This document shows positions 13,128 through 22,574 of a stretch of 64,000 nt of DNA, in pieces. Where the stretch lies: assembly GCA_963575745.1 (NCBI GenBank), contig CAUYUJ010012714.1, positions 374,258-438,257 on the forward strand, read 5' to 3'. The translations under genes were made by a program, and so were the position numbers. Positions within the stretch are counted from its first letter, which is position 1, and the number at the start of each line of letters is the position of its first letter. The notes under the pieces are model-generated. The model did no database searches. It saw only the letters and a program-made list of their open reading frames with translations, and had not been told where the DNA came from. This stretch comes from Prorocentrum cordatum. Taxonomy: Eukaryota > Sar > Dinophyceae > Prorocentrales > Prorocentraceae.

Positions 13128-14397
13128 CCGTCGGCATCCACAGTGACATCGTTGTCGCCATCATAGCACATGACGCAATGCTCGACGGATCCCTTGCCGC
13201 CACCTCCGTTCTCAGCGTTCCCGCCTCCGTCATTGCCAGCGTCCGAAGGATTGGCGGCGCGGCCGACAGCGCGGCGGCGGTCTCGACCATCTGCTCCAGG
13301 ATGCCCCCTTGGAGGGGGGGGCCCCTTCGGCGGCGGCTTCGATTCGCTGCCGGCGGCGTAGGGGGAAGCTCCAGTCCCTGCGCTGGGACGGCGCAGCCCC
13401 TCCCTGCGGGCGCCTCGCAGGGGCGCCCTCCAGCCCCCGCGGTGCGCGTCCTGAACTTAGAACTGCTGGGACTGAAAGGCTGCCGCTTCGTGTGGCAATG
13501 GGGCTGACTTGCCGCTGAACTTAGCGGCAACTGCTGCCGCCCTGGGCCTCCTGTGGCCCCCGTCAAGCGTTTCCACGGATCCACCGGGGGCGCCTTCGAA
13601 GTCGGTTCCTGGCTTCCCCGAACTCCCATCGCGATCGGCAGTCGGCCTTCCTCCGGCCGAGCGCCGCCCTTGCTCCGAGGGCCCGGGGGCGGAGCGGCAG
13701 AGACCGGCGCAGACGCGTCGGTCTCGTCTGCGTGACCAGAAGAAGGGATGGAGGATAAGCCCACTGGCTCCCCCGCGCCATTCGGGCGCTTTTTATCTCC
13801 CTTCTTCCGACTGGCCCCCCGCTCGGTCGAGCTGGCCGGGCTCGGAGGCATGGCCGGCGCAGCTTCCGGCGGGGCCGGCGCGACCTGCGATGGGGCAGCC
13901 GCGACAGGGGCACTCGTGGCCTTTCCGCCGTGGTCGGCCTCGGCAATGCCTTCTTCGGTCTCTCCAGCGTTTCCGCCGCCCCCGTGCTTCATCTCCGCCG
14001 CCCCCCCCCCCCTCTTCGCGGCGTTGGAGGCGGTGCCTCTTCGGTTCGTGATGCGCGGGGAGGTCGGTTCAAAGCAAGGCGACGGCGGCGTGCCCCGCGT
14101 CGCTGAAGGGGCTCGGTGGGCCTCCAGGGGCGCGGGCCGAATGGCATCTACAACGTCGCCATGGCGCGGCAGCCGCGGCGCGACGCCTCGATTGGGGGGC
14201 CCGCCGCCCCGGTCCAAAGGGCAGTTTGGGCTGTGCTCCTGCGGCCCAAAACGCGCGCATATGCGGTAGTTCCTGCGAAGATTGGCGCGTTCCCGCCCGG
14301 CGCTCCGCTCTCCTTCGCGTCGGCGGGTGCACTTCCCGCAGAGAGGCGCGCGATCCTGCCTTCCTCGCCCCTCTCCCAGTGTTGGACGGCGCACCAT
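12967..14397 (-). pseudogene. Element A: Pro/Ala-rich region with a Cys-x2-Cys module
   Basis: A 476-residue frame. Residues 15-60 contain APLCGKCTRRREGERSAGR and then RICARFGPQEHSPNCPL, a C-x2-C ... C-x6-H-x3-C layout that could bind zinc. The rest (residues 80-330) is rich in Pro, Ala, Gly and Thr, typical of disordered polyprotein linkers. The last 140 residues lie on the KptA-like N-terminus in another frame and are probably not translated in this frame. In the sense direction the module follows GWTDNQVRQWCAVQHWERGE in the neighbouring frame, so a one-base shift near 14,350 is likely. Confidence 0.45.
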
Positions 14398-15242
14398 TGG
14401 CGGACCTGATTATCAGTCCAGCCTCGGCCGCGCCAATACTCCATGTCCACGCGCGAGACGTGGGAGCTGGGGCCGCCCCAATCGGGCGGCGCCCCCACGG
14501 GGCCACGCGAGCGACCTCGCGGAACGCGATGCGTCATGTATGCGTCGGAGCTGGTCATGCCCCGCCCAATGTCCATGAGGTAATCGGGCGCGCTCGCAGT
14601 CGCAGGCCCGATTCTCTGCCTCGGCGTGTTTCCACGCAAATTATGCGTTCCCGTCGGCATGGTTGTCTCTGCCGATGGTATCTGCTCGCGCGCTTCCGCA
14701 ATATTCGGTGGGCCCGCGTCCTGCAGCTCCGCGAGCGTATCTGGGGCCGTCTCTGCTTCGGAGATGCCCCCGTATCCTGCAGTAGCGTCTCCGCCGGAGT
14801 CGGAGGCCAAATCGTCGCGCGCGCGAGCCATCGCGTCTCGGTGGTAATGGGCGCACGTAAGAAGGGCGCCTTCTGAAAAAGGGGGGTCGAGTTCGGACCG
14901 ATCGACGCACTCTGCGTCCTCGGCTGTCTCGAGAGCCGCCAAAAAGGCCGCGCGGTTTCCCCGCCCAGTCCCTTTCGAATTGCACTGGCTCTGGATATGT
15001 CTGTCGCTGCCGCGTCGGTTGCGCAGCATCCTCCTTCCGTTTCGGTCCACGGGGTTGAGTTCCCCGCCCTTTCCTCTTCCCGTGGAAGGGCGTCTGCCTC
15101 GGCCCTTGGCCTGGGAGATTTCCCCGAACTCAGCTTCGGAAAAACGGGCCATGAAGCTTGCGATGCCTGTGCCGTGTAACCGCCGGTAGCGACGACCGCC
15201 CTCTCCACGACCCCTCCCCCGTCGGCGACATGACCTCCGCAA
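14148..15242 (-). pseudogene. Element A: nucleocapsid-like region with ruined CCHC zinc knuckle
   Basis: The frame opens MRRSCRRRGRGRGEGGRRY; residues 45-65 are Gly/Lys/Arg-rich (KGRGRRPSTGRGKGGELNP), then NGRRMLRNRRGSDRHIQSQC. The residues at the knuckle positions have exactly the C-x2-C-x4-H-x4-C spacing of a retroviral-type knuckle, but the first two Cys are Arg (codons CGC at 15,023 and 15,014); His (14,999) and the last Cys (14,984) are kept. One transition, TGC to CGC, explains each change. A similar Gly/Lys run followed by a knuckle closes gag in dinoflagellate copia elements. Downstream, residues 110-280 are acidic and unrecognised. RNA packaging is the expected role. Confidence 0.65.
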
Positions 15243-15539
15243 TGCCCCGCGCGCGCGCCGCGCGGGCTATTTTTAAATGCGCCGCCTCCAGCGGCGCTTT
15301 GCGCGCTGGTAGCCCAAGGACAAGCACTCAGCAGCTTCCGCGTCGTCGATGCCGCGGGGCAAATCTGACAGATCGATCCACTCAGTTTCGTCGGATGATA
15401 ACGCGCCAGTGTCCTTCCCAGAGTCGATGGGCGAATTTCCACTGGAGGATCAGCCCGGAAGGAGGGCAGTCTGGCTCTCAGGGGCCGCGCGCGATTGAAG
15501 GTTAGAGGGCTGTCCCCAGCCCTTCTGCGCTGATGACGT

Positions 15540-16058
15540 TCAATCGCCTTTGCTAGTTTCCGGGCCCTCAGGGGTCGTCGCGAGGAGCGCAGCGGCCTCC
15601 TCTGAATTGGGGGCGCCAGCCCATATGTTACTGGACGCGGCCGCGTCTCCGCCAGCATTTGTCACGCATGTAGTCGCGTTTCCGCGACCTGTGCTGCCCT
15701 GTTCCGCGTTCCCAATGTTGCCAACAGCACGTTTCGCCAGATGCGCAAAACTGCGCATGCGGTCCAATAGTTCATCGCACTGTTGTTGGGCCCGTGGCAT
15801 CTGACCGCCGGGAGGCCGAAGCGCCTGCGCAGCCCTGCCGGGGCTGAGCCTTAGGGCTCCGAAGGGCACAGCTGTGAGCAACTGAGAGTGCGGGATGGCA
15901 GAGCCAACTGAATCAGCCTCAAGACGGGCATTCTCGAATCTGGCGAAAATGGAATCCGTTCTCTCGCCAGGCTCGTGCGGAAAATCTATGGGCCCCATTC
16001 CCGAAGTGAGCGATCGGTCATCTTCAAGGTTCTCTGATATGGCGCCCAAGTGGAACAA
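15540..16058 (-). pseudogene. Element A: gag C-terminal half
   Basis: A 172-residue frame with DFPHEPGERTDSIFARFENA, then LEADSVGSAIPHSQLLTAV, then PPGGQMPRAQQQCDELLDRM and SFAHLAKR. The layout G-E-x-x-D-x-x-x-x-R-F-E/D ... followed by a Leu-rich helix and P-x-x-G-x-x-P-x-x-x-x-x-x-x-x-L-L-x-x-M-R is the gag (UBN2-like) layout of copia elements. Two GNA tripeptides in the tail are encoded by the iterated 10-base word described separately. Gag builds the particle that holds RNA and enzymes. The upstream half lies in an overlapping frame. Confidence 0.6.
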
Positions 16059-16660
16059 TACTTGTACGTTGCAGGGTCCGTATGGACGCCTTGTAAGTCA
16101 CGCCGTAGTTTATGATATGGGGATGGATTCGCATCGCGATGGTGCGTGCTACCCTACCCAGACCACGCTGCAGGCATGCAGCTTGTTGTTGTGGGGTCAT
16201 GCGGGCGCCAGTAACGTTCAGCCACGCATGTACTTGGGTCCCAATATGGCAACATGGCCCCCTTGTCGCATGGTCGCCTCCATCGTTGTGGTTGCCACGT
16301 TGCATGTATCCTATAGCACACCCGATGACCAACCAAAGGATGCTGAAAGCTACAGACTTCACGTAGGGATTCCACAGGACGTCTTGGACGTCGTTGTTGG
16401 TGGTCTTCGGTGGTCTACCGCCGTTGGGCGGCGAATTCGCTGTGGAGGTGTGTCCCAATGCTGGTTCAAGAGTATGGGGTCCGCGTTTCCGCGTAGTGGA
16501 AGTTGGTACCTGAACCTGTTTCCAATTACATCGTAAGTTGCAGTAGCATGGCGTGGAACTGGGGCGCCTGCGCTCTTCGGAATGGTCAGACAAATGTCGC
16601 CCATGGGGAATATAGCGGGTCCACAAATTGCGTTCCCGCCTGGTTGCCAATAGTCACGCT
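16024..16660 (-). pseudogene. Element A: gag N-terminal half
   Basis: The minus-strand frame contains HIGTQVHAWLNVTGARMTPQ followed by QAACLQRGLGRVARTIAM and HPHIINYGVT. This resembles the start of copia gag, in which an aromatic helix (W-L-x-x-x-x-G) is followed by a Gln-rich turn and an R-V/A-I helix. In the adjacent frame 16,359-16,823 reads YWQPGGNAICGPAIFPMGDI and other linker-like sequence. The start codon cannot be fixed because the frame is broken. Recognisable similarity stops near 16.66 kb. Confidence 0.5.
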
Positions 16661-17065
16661 CTGACGTCGCGCTGGTGTCGGCGACATACCAAACCGTGCC
16701 GTGGATAACTCGTGCGATACACGGAGCTGACCACAACTTAGTGTGGCCAGCTCCGCTAGCAAGTAAACAACAGGACGGGGTCCATGTGGTAAGAGGTTTG
16801 GGAGTTGGTGTAAGATGGTGCATCTTCCAACGGCGTGATCAAATTCCTTTTCCAATGCTACAGTGGGCCGCAAGATCCTCTAGCGGTCCAGGCAAATCGG
16901 GCGCCGGCACCTTGAGCCAGAAGCCCGCGGCACGCTCGCTGTGCTCGATATATATATATATATATACATATATATGTATGTATATATATATATGTGTATA
17001 TATATGTATATATATATATATAGAAAAGGCATGTATGTGTGTATCTATATATATATATATATCCT
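16660..17065. repeat. Element A upstream flank and (TA)n-rich microsatellite
   Basis: 16,660-16,945 holds nothing I recognise. 16,950-17,065 is TATATA/TATG/TGTATA dinucleotide-tetranucleotide repeat on both strands. It is the first non-coding landmark upstream of gag in the sense direction and may mark where element A's leader or LTR once ended. Confidence 0.8.
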
Positions 17066-17159
17066 CTGAACCCCCTATTGCAGAGTCCGCCCGTCAAGGT
17101 CCGCCCGCCCGGCCCGACCCGACCCACCCGATGGGGTCCGTCCGCCCGACCCGACCGTT

Positions 17160-17352
17160 AAGGCTCGCGTCGGCGAAACCAGCGCCGGCGAAAACAGCGT
17201 CGGCGGAACCAGCGCCAGCGAAACCAGCCGCCAGCGAAACCAGCGGGGCGAAACCAGCGCCGGCGAAACCAGCGCCGCCGAAACCAGCCGTCGGCGAAAC
17301 CAGCGGGGCGAAGCCAGCGCTGGCGAAACCAACGCTGGCGAAACCAGCTCAT
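17160..17352. repeat. 15-bp minisatellite, unit like GCGAAACCAGCGCCG
   Basis: About twelve imperfect copies of GCGAAACCAGC(G/C)CCG and close variants, one after another. The plus strand translates to Ala-Lys-Pro repeats and the minus strand to Val-Ser-Pro-Ala-Leu repeats; neither is evidence of a gene. Confidence 0.9.
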
Positions 17353-17439
17353 GCCAGGGCGATGAAGAAATGGAGGGAGGAGGGCATTTACAGCCTGTGA
17401 TTTGTTGCACCCGCTCGTGCGGCCGAGCTCCTTGATCTG

Positions 17440-17870
17440 TAGTGCGACAACAGATCGCCCCAAGAGGGCCCTACGAGGCCCCCCAAGATGGCCTTCAGAG
17501 GCAAAACGACTTGTTCTTGCCACTCTGGGCTTCTGAACATCCGAGACGGTCCGAAATGCCTCCAAGGCCGGCCCAGGACGGCCCAAGACGATCCCAAGAA
17601 AGTCTGGAGACGACCCAAGAGGGCCCCAAGACAATCCGGAAGGCCCCCACTCCGACCAGAATGCATTCAAGAGGGCCCCAAGAGGCCCCCAACAGAGGGG
17701 CAATCAGAAACAGTCGTAGGGAACCCGGGAGCCCCTGCACCGAAAGATGACTCCCACGACTCTCTACATGCCCCTAAGAGGAGGTGCGCAAGAGGTCCAC
17801 AAGAAGCCACCAGCGGGCCACCCAAAGTCTTCAGGCGCCCGGAAAATGCCTGAAGAGGACAGAGTCCCCC
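17440..17870 (+). repeat. Degenerate CCAAGANGGCCC-type repeats, block 1
   Basis: Words such as CCAAGAGGGCCC, CCAAGATGGCC, CCCAAGACGATCC and CCAAGAGGGCCCC recur every 10-25 bases, mixed with AGGCCCCC. The same word family makes up 24.22-24.40 and 24.94-25.21 kb. No gene is seen. Confidence 0.75.
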
Positions 17871-18690
17871 AGGAATCCCCACAGCAGGCGCGGAGGAAGA
17901 GAATACTGACGCAGCAACATGTACACGCGGGCAGCGCGATGGGAAGCGGCAAGCAAGCATGCGCGACACCGGCAGCCGCACATCTCCTCTGCTGCTGGTC
18001 GGCGGAGTGAAGTGAGCCTCTTGAGTAACAATCGAAGGGAGGAGAACCGAATCAGAGTTCTTGTGAACAGTTCGATCCCCCTAACTACCCCCCCACATAC
18101 CACGCACAAGCCTGCACATCTGATCTTGGGCCGAGGGTTCACAGGCCCCCCAAACCCCCGAAGATGGGATGAGCTCCAGGGTACCACATGCCCTCCTCCA
18201 CAGATGGGATGGGGTGGGTGACGACTACGACAACGACGACGGCGGCGACGACGACGGCACCGCAACACCTCCCCACAATGGGAGGAGGGGAAGGGCGGGG
18301 GCACGGACACCCCCCTCCACTACGCCACGCCCACACGGCCAAGACCACAGGAGGGGGTTGTGGGGGGGGGGACGATTCCCATTCGGGTGGCTCACGGGGG
18401 CGTGCCCATCCAGCGGAGGGGATCCCATTAGCAGTGGGGGGGGGCGGGCAAAGCCCTGGATCACAGATGGCCATAACAGAGCCATGACTCTTCCCCCCTC
18501 CTCGTCCTGGCACCTCTGGATCCCCCCCTCACTCTCTTCCGCGCCGTCCGCTTCCTCCTAGCGCCCGCCTCCCTCCTCCCCTCCCCCCGTCCTTCCTCCT
18601 TCATCCTCCCTATTTGTCCCGGATCCGTGGTTGATGGTTCCTGGGCCACGACAAACAGCCCCCACGAGGGCGAGGCGAAATCGAAAGGAA
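17870..18690. other. No gene recognised; short CGACGACGG tract
   Basis: The stretch holds a small ACGACGACGGCGG microsatellite at 18,222-18,262 and CCCCCT-rich sequence at 18,490-18,610. Open frames on both strands are proline- or arginine-rich and overlap each other, as expected by chance in such sequence. Confidence 0.6.
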
Positions 18691-19190
18691 AACGTCGTCC
18701 GACCCTCTGGCAGCGAGGAGCTCGTCGGCGGAGGCACCCCGTGGATGGAACCCAGGCGTGCGATGTCCTGATTATTTCGATCCGCGGCCCACGGACATCC
18801 CAACCCTTTCGCCAGGGCCGGTCTCTCATTTTGGGCAGTTCTTTGAAGGCCCTGGGGCCCGGTGTGAGCCCCCTTGTGCAGAACCCTGAGAATTCCCTGC
18901 GTCCAGATTCTTTCATGACGTTGAGTGTTTGGGCGCGGCCGCCGCGGCGCAGCGGCTGGCGTTCATCGGCTGTCCCCTCCCTGGGGAGGAGGAGGAAGAG
19001 GAGGCGGAGGAGGAGGAGGAGGAGGAGAAGAAGAAGGCGGAGGAGGAGGAGGAGGAACATGTGAAGAAGAAGAAGAAAAAGGAGGATGAGGAGGAGGGGA
19101 GGAGAAGGGGAGGCCGATGGGAAGAGTAGGAGGAGAAGGAGGATGGGAAGAGGAGGAGGGGAGGAGGAGGGGGGGAGGAGGGGCTCGCAT
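18690..19190 (+). repeat. Dispersed repeat R1, copy 1, with (GGA)n tail
   Basis: 18,690-18,985 resembles 31,800-32,065 over the blocks ending GTGCGATGTCCTGATTATTT, GGGCGCGGCCGCCGCGGCGC and GGCGTTCATCGGCTGTCCCC. In both places the shared sequence runs directly into a GGA tract (here 18,985-19,190, with AAG and AGG variants). The orientation is the same. The shared boundary suggests the GGA tract is part of the mobile unit, like a tailed SINE, though no polymerase III boxes were identified. Confidence 0.65.
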
Positions 19191-19527
19191 CGGCCTGGGC
19201 GCTCCGTGGATGGAGGGGGCCGGCCGCGGGCGGCCTCCGACGAGACGTTGGCCAGGGCGAAAACCTCGCGGAGCTCCACGCGGCTGAGGCCTGGCCCCCC
19301 CGTTCGACCATACACGCGAGAGCTCAGCGGGCGAAGACGAGTATCAAATAAACCTTTGCGTGCGCCGTCGGGGCCGCCTGGCCGCCGGGCGGCTAAAACG
19401 TTTATACCCTACGTGGCACCGCAAGGGACCAAACTTTCCAGCCACCTGGGGGGCAGGCGTCCCCGACGGCGGAAAAGCTCATCTCATACCGAGTCACCAT
19501 ACCGATGAGCCTCAGGACGCGTAGTAT

Positions 19528-19600
19528 CGCCATCGTGTGCTGGTGCACCGAAGCCCTTCAACACAACACAGATGGTGTAACGAGGACAGGCGCAGGACGA
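19528..19600 (+). repeat. Dispersed repeat R4, copy 1
   Basis: About 55 bases around GCACCGAAGCCCTTCA match 51,905-51,960 (GTCCACCGAAGCCCTTCA), same orientation, with CTCAGG-CGYG upstream in both. The flanks 19,190-19,520 and 19,600-19,855 show no gene. Confidence 0.6.
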
Positions 19601-19860
19601 ACGGGGTCTACACACGCTGGGCCAGCACACGTCCTGAAGGTCCACGGCCCTAGTCAAGGGTGCTCGTTGGTTTCGCGGCTTTCGGAAGCGGCGGGTAGGC
19701 CAAATGCTAGCGAGCAGGCCAATGCTGGGGGGAACCCTGTGAGCCCGCACTGGAATCCATTTCGGCAGATGGCCACTATTACTTGAAAAGAGCCGGCCCG
19801 TGCACCGCCGGGCCCGTGGGCTGGCCGCCTCGGGGTAACACTGGAGGGATGACGAGGAAC

Positions 19861-19930
19861 GAAGAGGAGGAGGAGAAGGAGGAGGAGGAGGAGGAGGAGG
19901 AGGAGGAGGAGGAGGAGGAGGAGGAGGACA
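19861..19930 (+). repeat. (GAG)n tract
   Basis: Near-perfect GAG repeat of about 70 bases. It is the edge of repeat R5, copy 1, described next. Confidence 0.97.
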
Positions 19931-20740
19931 AGTGTCAACCCAATACTCATCAACAATATCGAAATAATCCCTCCCCCAAGTTCCCCCCTTCATCGGCTCC
20001 TACAAGGATTCATTTTCACTGAAGAAAATGCCCCGTTGGAAGACAACTCTTTGAACGTCCTGAACTGTGCCAGGGCACCATCCCTGGGACTTCAACGCCG
20101 CGAATCAGTACTGTTGCGCCTTGGCGATCCTGAGTCACGTCGGGACACCATCCCTGGTACTCCAACACCACGAACCAACGTACCTGTTGCGCCCTGACAA
20201 TCCGACATCGTGCCAAACACAATTTCTGGTTAACCATCCGAGTCCTTGAAACTGCTGTCAGCTCTTAAAACGAATGTGCGCGGCGCTACTGCGAGAAACA
20301 CGTGTTGACAAGGAGCCACCCTCCGTCCGTGAAGCTCGCTGCAACTGCTTAAGACGAGCGTGCGCCGCGCTAGGGCGAAAAACACGTTGAAAAGAGCCGC
20401 CCTCCAATCGTGATTCTCTTTATATATGGCGGGTGTGCGCGGCGCTCAGGCGAGTACCCCACGTTCACGTTTAAAAGGGACCGCCATACATTCGTGAAGC
20501 TCTTGCAATTTGTTAAAATCAGTGTGCGCGGTGCTAAGGCGAAAACCACGCTTTGAAAACGGTCCGCCCTCCATCCGTGAAGATTTTGCAAACTTCTGAC
20601 GTCCGTGAAAATCTTGCTGGGTTGTAGTGCGAGTGTACGCGGCGCTAAATCGAAGACCACATTTTGAAAATCACCTGCCAGCCATCCGGGAAGTTCGTGT
20701 AACTTCTCACCTTAAGGATCAGAGGTAAAGAAGTCTCAAG
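19900..20740 (-). repeat. Dispersed repeat R5, copy 1 (inverted relative to 30.24-30.89 kb)
   Basis: GAGGACAAGTGTCAACCCAA at 19,921 matches the reverse complement of TTGGGTTTACACTGGTCCTC near 30,860, and both join a GGA/TCC tract. Further in, two units of a roughly 76-base repeat (CACCATCCCTGG ... GTTGCGCC, 20,072-20,225) and four or five units of a roughly 84-100-base repeat (GCGCGGCGCTAAGGCGAAAA ... CCGCCCTCCATCCGTGAAG, 20,270-20,720) match 30,500-30,740 and 30,245-30,500 in reverse. A single unit also occurs at 28,830-28,960. No protein is encoded. Confidence 0.65.
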
Positions 20741-21640
20741 CGCAAATCCCGACACGCCGTACCGACACGCCTCAGGGTGCGACAGGGAGGAGTTGTTCAA
20801 AAGGAATAGAATGAATACGAGATGAGATGAGATGAGATGAGACGGCGCCTCAAGGCAGTCAAGACGGAAGGGACCAGCCCAAGCGAGAGACAGAACGTTA
20901 CTCAAGCACGCACGACTGGCGACGACTCGAGACGCAGGTATGCGGCGTCACCTGGGGCGCGCTGCTCGCGCTACCCTCCAGGCCGTGCCTCCCTCAAAGG
21001 AAAATAATGGAGAGGAGGAGGAGGAGGAGGAGGAGGAGGAGAGGGAGGAGGAGCAGGAGGAGGAAGTGGGGGGAAGGAGGAGGAGGAGAAAGTGGGGGAG
21101 GAGGAGGAGGAGGAGGAGGAAGTGTGGGGAGGAGGAGGAAGGTGGGAGGAGGAGTAGCACTGCGCGAGAGCAAAACCTCGTTCTCATCTTGAACACCGCC
21201 CGCGTTTTAGACGATGCAACAAGCGAAAACGGCGCCATTCCCCAAACGTCCAAGCCTGCGCCCGCAAACATGAAAACAGAGCGACCGCGCACCGGCGCCC
21301 GAAAGCACACCAGGGAAGCGAAAGTGGCATGCGCAAATTGCAAGACATCGTGGTGCTCGCGCTCTGGAGGAACATCGCTGCGAGGCGGGGGTCTACCCAC
21401 ATTCACCGCCCGGGGAACCGACGCCTTGGGCTCTGAGGGGGTGTGGTGGGTATGGACATATTTTGACCTCTCGGGGGCCCCAGTGTGCATATTCACCGAC
21501 TGCCGCAGTTATTGGAGCCTCGATCCCCTAGGCGGTGATTGCGGAGAAATCCCCACCTGGGATTTGAAGAAGAAAAAACTTCATGATCATAAATCTTCGA
21601 AGCTCCGCGCGGTTTTCGTGGAGGAGACCAGGTCAATCAA
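20740..21640. repeat. Short (GAGAT)n and (GGA)n tracts; no gene
   Basis: GAGAT is repeated about five times at 20,819-20,842, and GGA/GGAGGAAGT-type repeats fill 21,008-21,155. Plus-strand frames across 20,940-21,860 are Glu/Arg strings with non-conserved ends. No gene is recognised. Confidence 0.7.
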
Positions 21641-21860
21641 TATCGAATCGGGAAATCGGATCGAATCGAAATCTGCGTCGCATCGGCACGGTTCGGAACG
21701 GGGCTGCATCGAACCGGATCGGCCGCGCCAAGTTGCACAGCAGCCTCATGCAAGCATCGGCAACCTGAGATCGCTGGGATCTAGGAATCGAATCAGATCG
21801 GGCTGGCCAGAGCACATCATTATCGAACTGGATCGCCTGGGAGGAGAAAGAGAAACATGA
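21640..21860 (+). repeat. Dispersed repeat R3, copy 1
   Basis: The segment with AACCGGATCGGCCGCGCCAA and CATGCAAGCATCGG (21,712-21,770) matches 46,572-46,640 (AATCGGATCGGCTGCGCCAC, CATGTAGGCATCGG), same orientation. The surroundings are rich in ATCGAATCGGA words in both copies. Confidence 0.65.
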
Positions 21861-21869
21861 GACAGAGGA

Positions 21870-22570
21870 GAGGAAGTAGCTTGAGCACAAACGTCCACGG
21901 CGACAGCAAAACCGAAAGCCAATAGCGAAATCGAAGCGCAAAAATGATACAACAACCAACCGAACCGAATCGACCAAACGCAATCGACTGCGACGTGGCC
22001 GAACCGACGGAATCGCGGACCCCCTTGATGACGAAGGCAGATCCGTTCCCACGACGCTGGGTAGAGGGCCCGCTCAAAAAGTCAGGGAAGCAACCCGGCT
22101 TGTCGATGGTGAGTTCGACATGGAGGACGAAGAACCCGATGATGATGTCGGCGAGTTCGAGATCGCCACCGCGCTTGCAATCATAGCGATTCTAGACATC
22201 GGGCGTTTGGACTTTCTCGATGCGTTGATCTTTGGACCTCCCCACCCCTTGCCCAAGAAGATGTTCGTTGTGGGGACCTTCACGGCGCCACTCGCTCCAC
22301 TCATGTGTCGGTGCTATGTCGAACGTCTGTCGACTTGAGTCAAACTTGAGTCGAACTTGAGTCGAGCTGGAGTCAAACTAGAGCCGAACTAAGGTCGAGC
22401 CGATCCGCTAGGTGGGCCCCAGGAAGGTCCCCAAACGAGCATCTAACCGCAGCGTCGCCTTCTCATCCCGAGTCGTTCTCAGCCGACCCCGCTGTCCGAC
22501 ACCAACACCCTGAAGCCAATAGAAAAGGCGACGAGTCAAAACCGCAGTGATATTATTTCTTGTCCGAGGC
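21870..22570. repeat. 13-bp repeats around TTGAGTCGAAC; otherwise unrecognised
   Basis: At 22,331-22,400 the words ACTTGAGTCAA, ACTTGAGTCGA, GCTGGAGTCAAAC and ACTAGAGCCGAAC follow each other at 11-13-base spacing. A 72-residue plus-strand frame at 22,120-22,338 begins with an acidic run and has a hydrophobic middle; without a recognisable domain or conserved neighbours I do not call it a gene. Confidence 0.6.
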
Positions 22571-22574
22571 GCTG

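Larger units (their letters stand above)
8655..16492 (+). repeat. Iterated 10-base word GCGTTTCCGC (sense of element A: GCGGAAACGC)
   Basis: Exact copies start at 8,655, 9,297, 10,481, 10,544, 10,998, 12,638, 13,967, 15,676 and 16,483, all in the same orientation. One-mismatch copies occur at 8,691, 8,703, 11,996, 13,215, 14,287, 14,690, 16,630 and, elsewhere, near 61,400. By eye I saw no exact copy outside element A and none in the opposite orientation. In translation it gives GNA in gag but AET in the protease region, so it is not a single repeated peptide. Confidence 0.8.

Noticed and set aside
18461-19315. 284-residue minus-strand frame
   Set aside because: Spans repeat R1 and its GGA tail; the Leu run is repeat-coded and the rest has no recognisable content.
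22120-22338. Small acidic/hydrophobic plus-strand frame
   Set aside because: Only 72 residues, no recognisable domain, no conserved neighbour.
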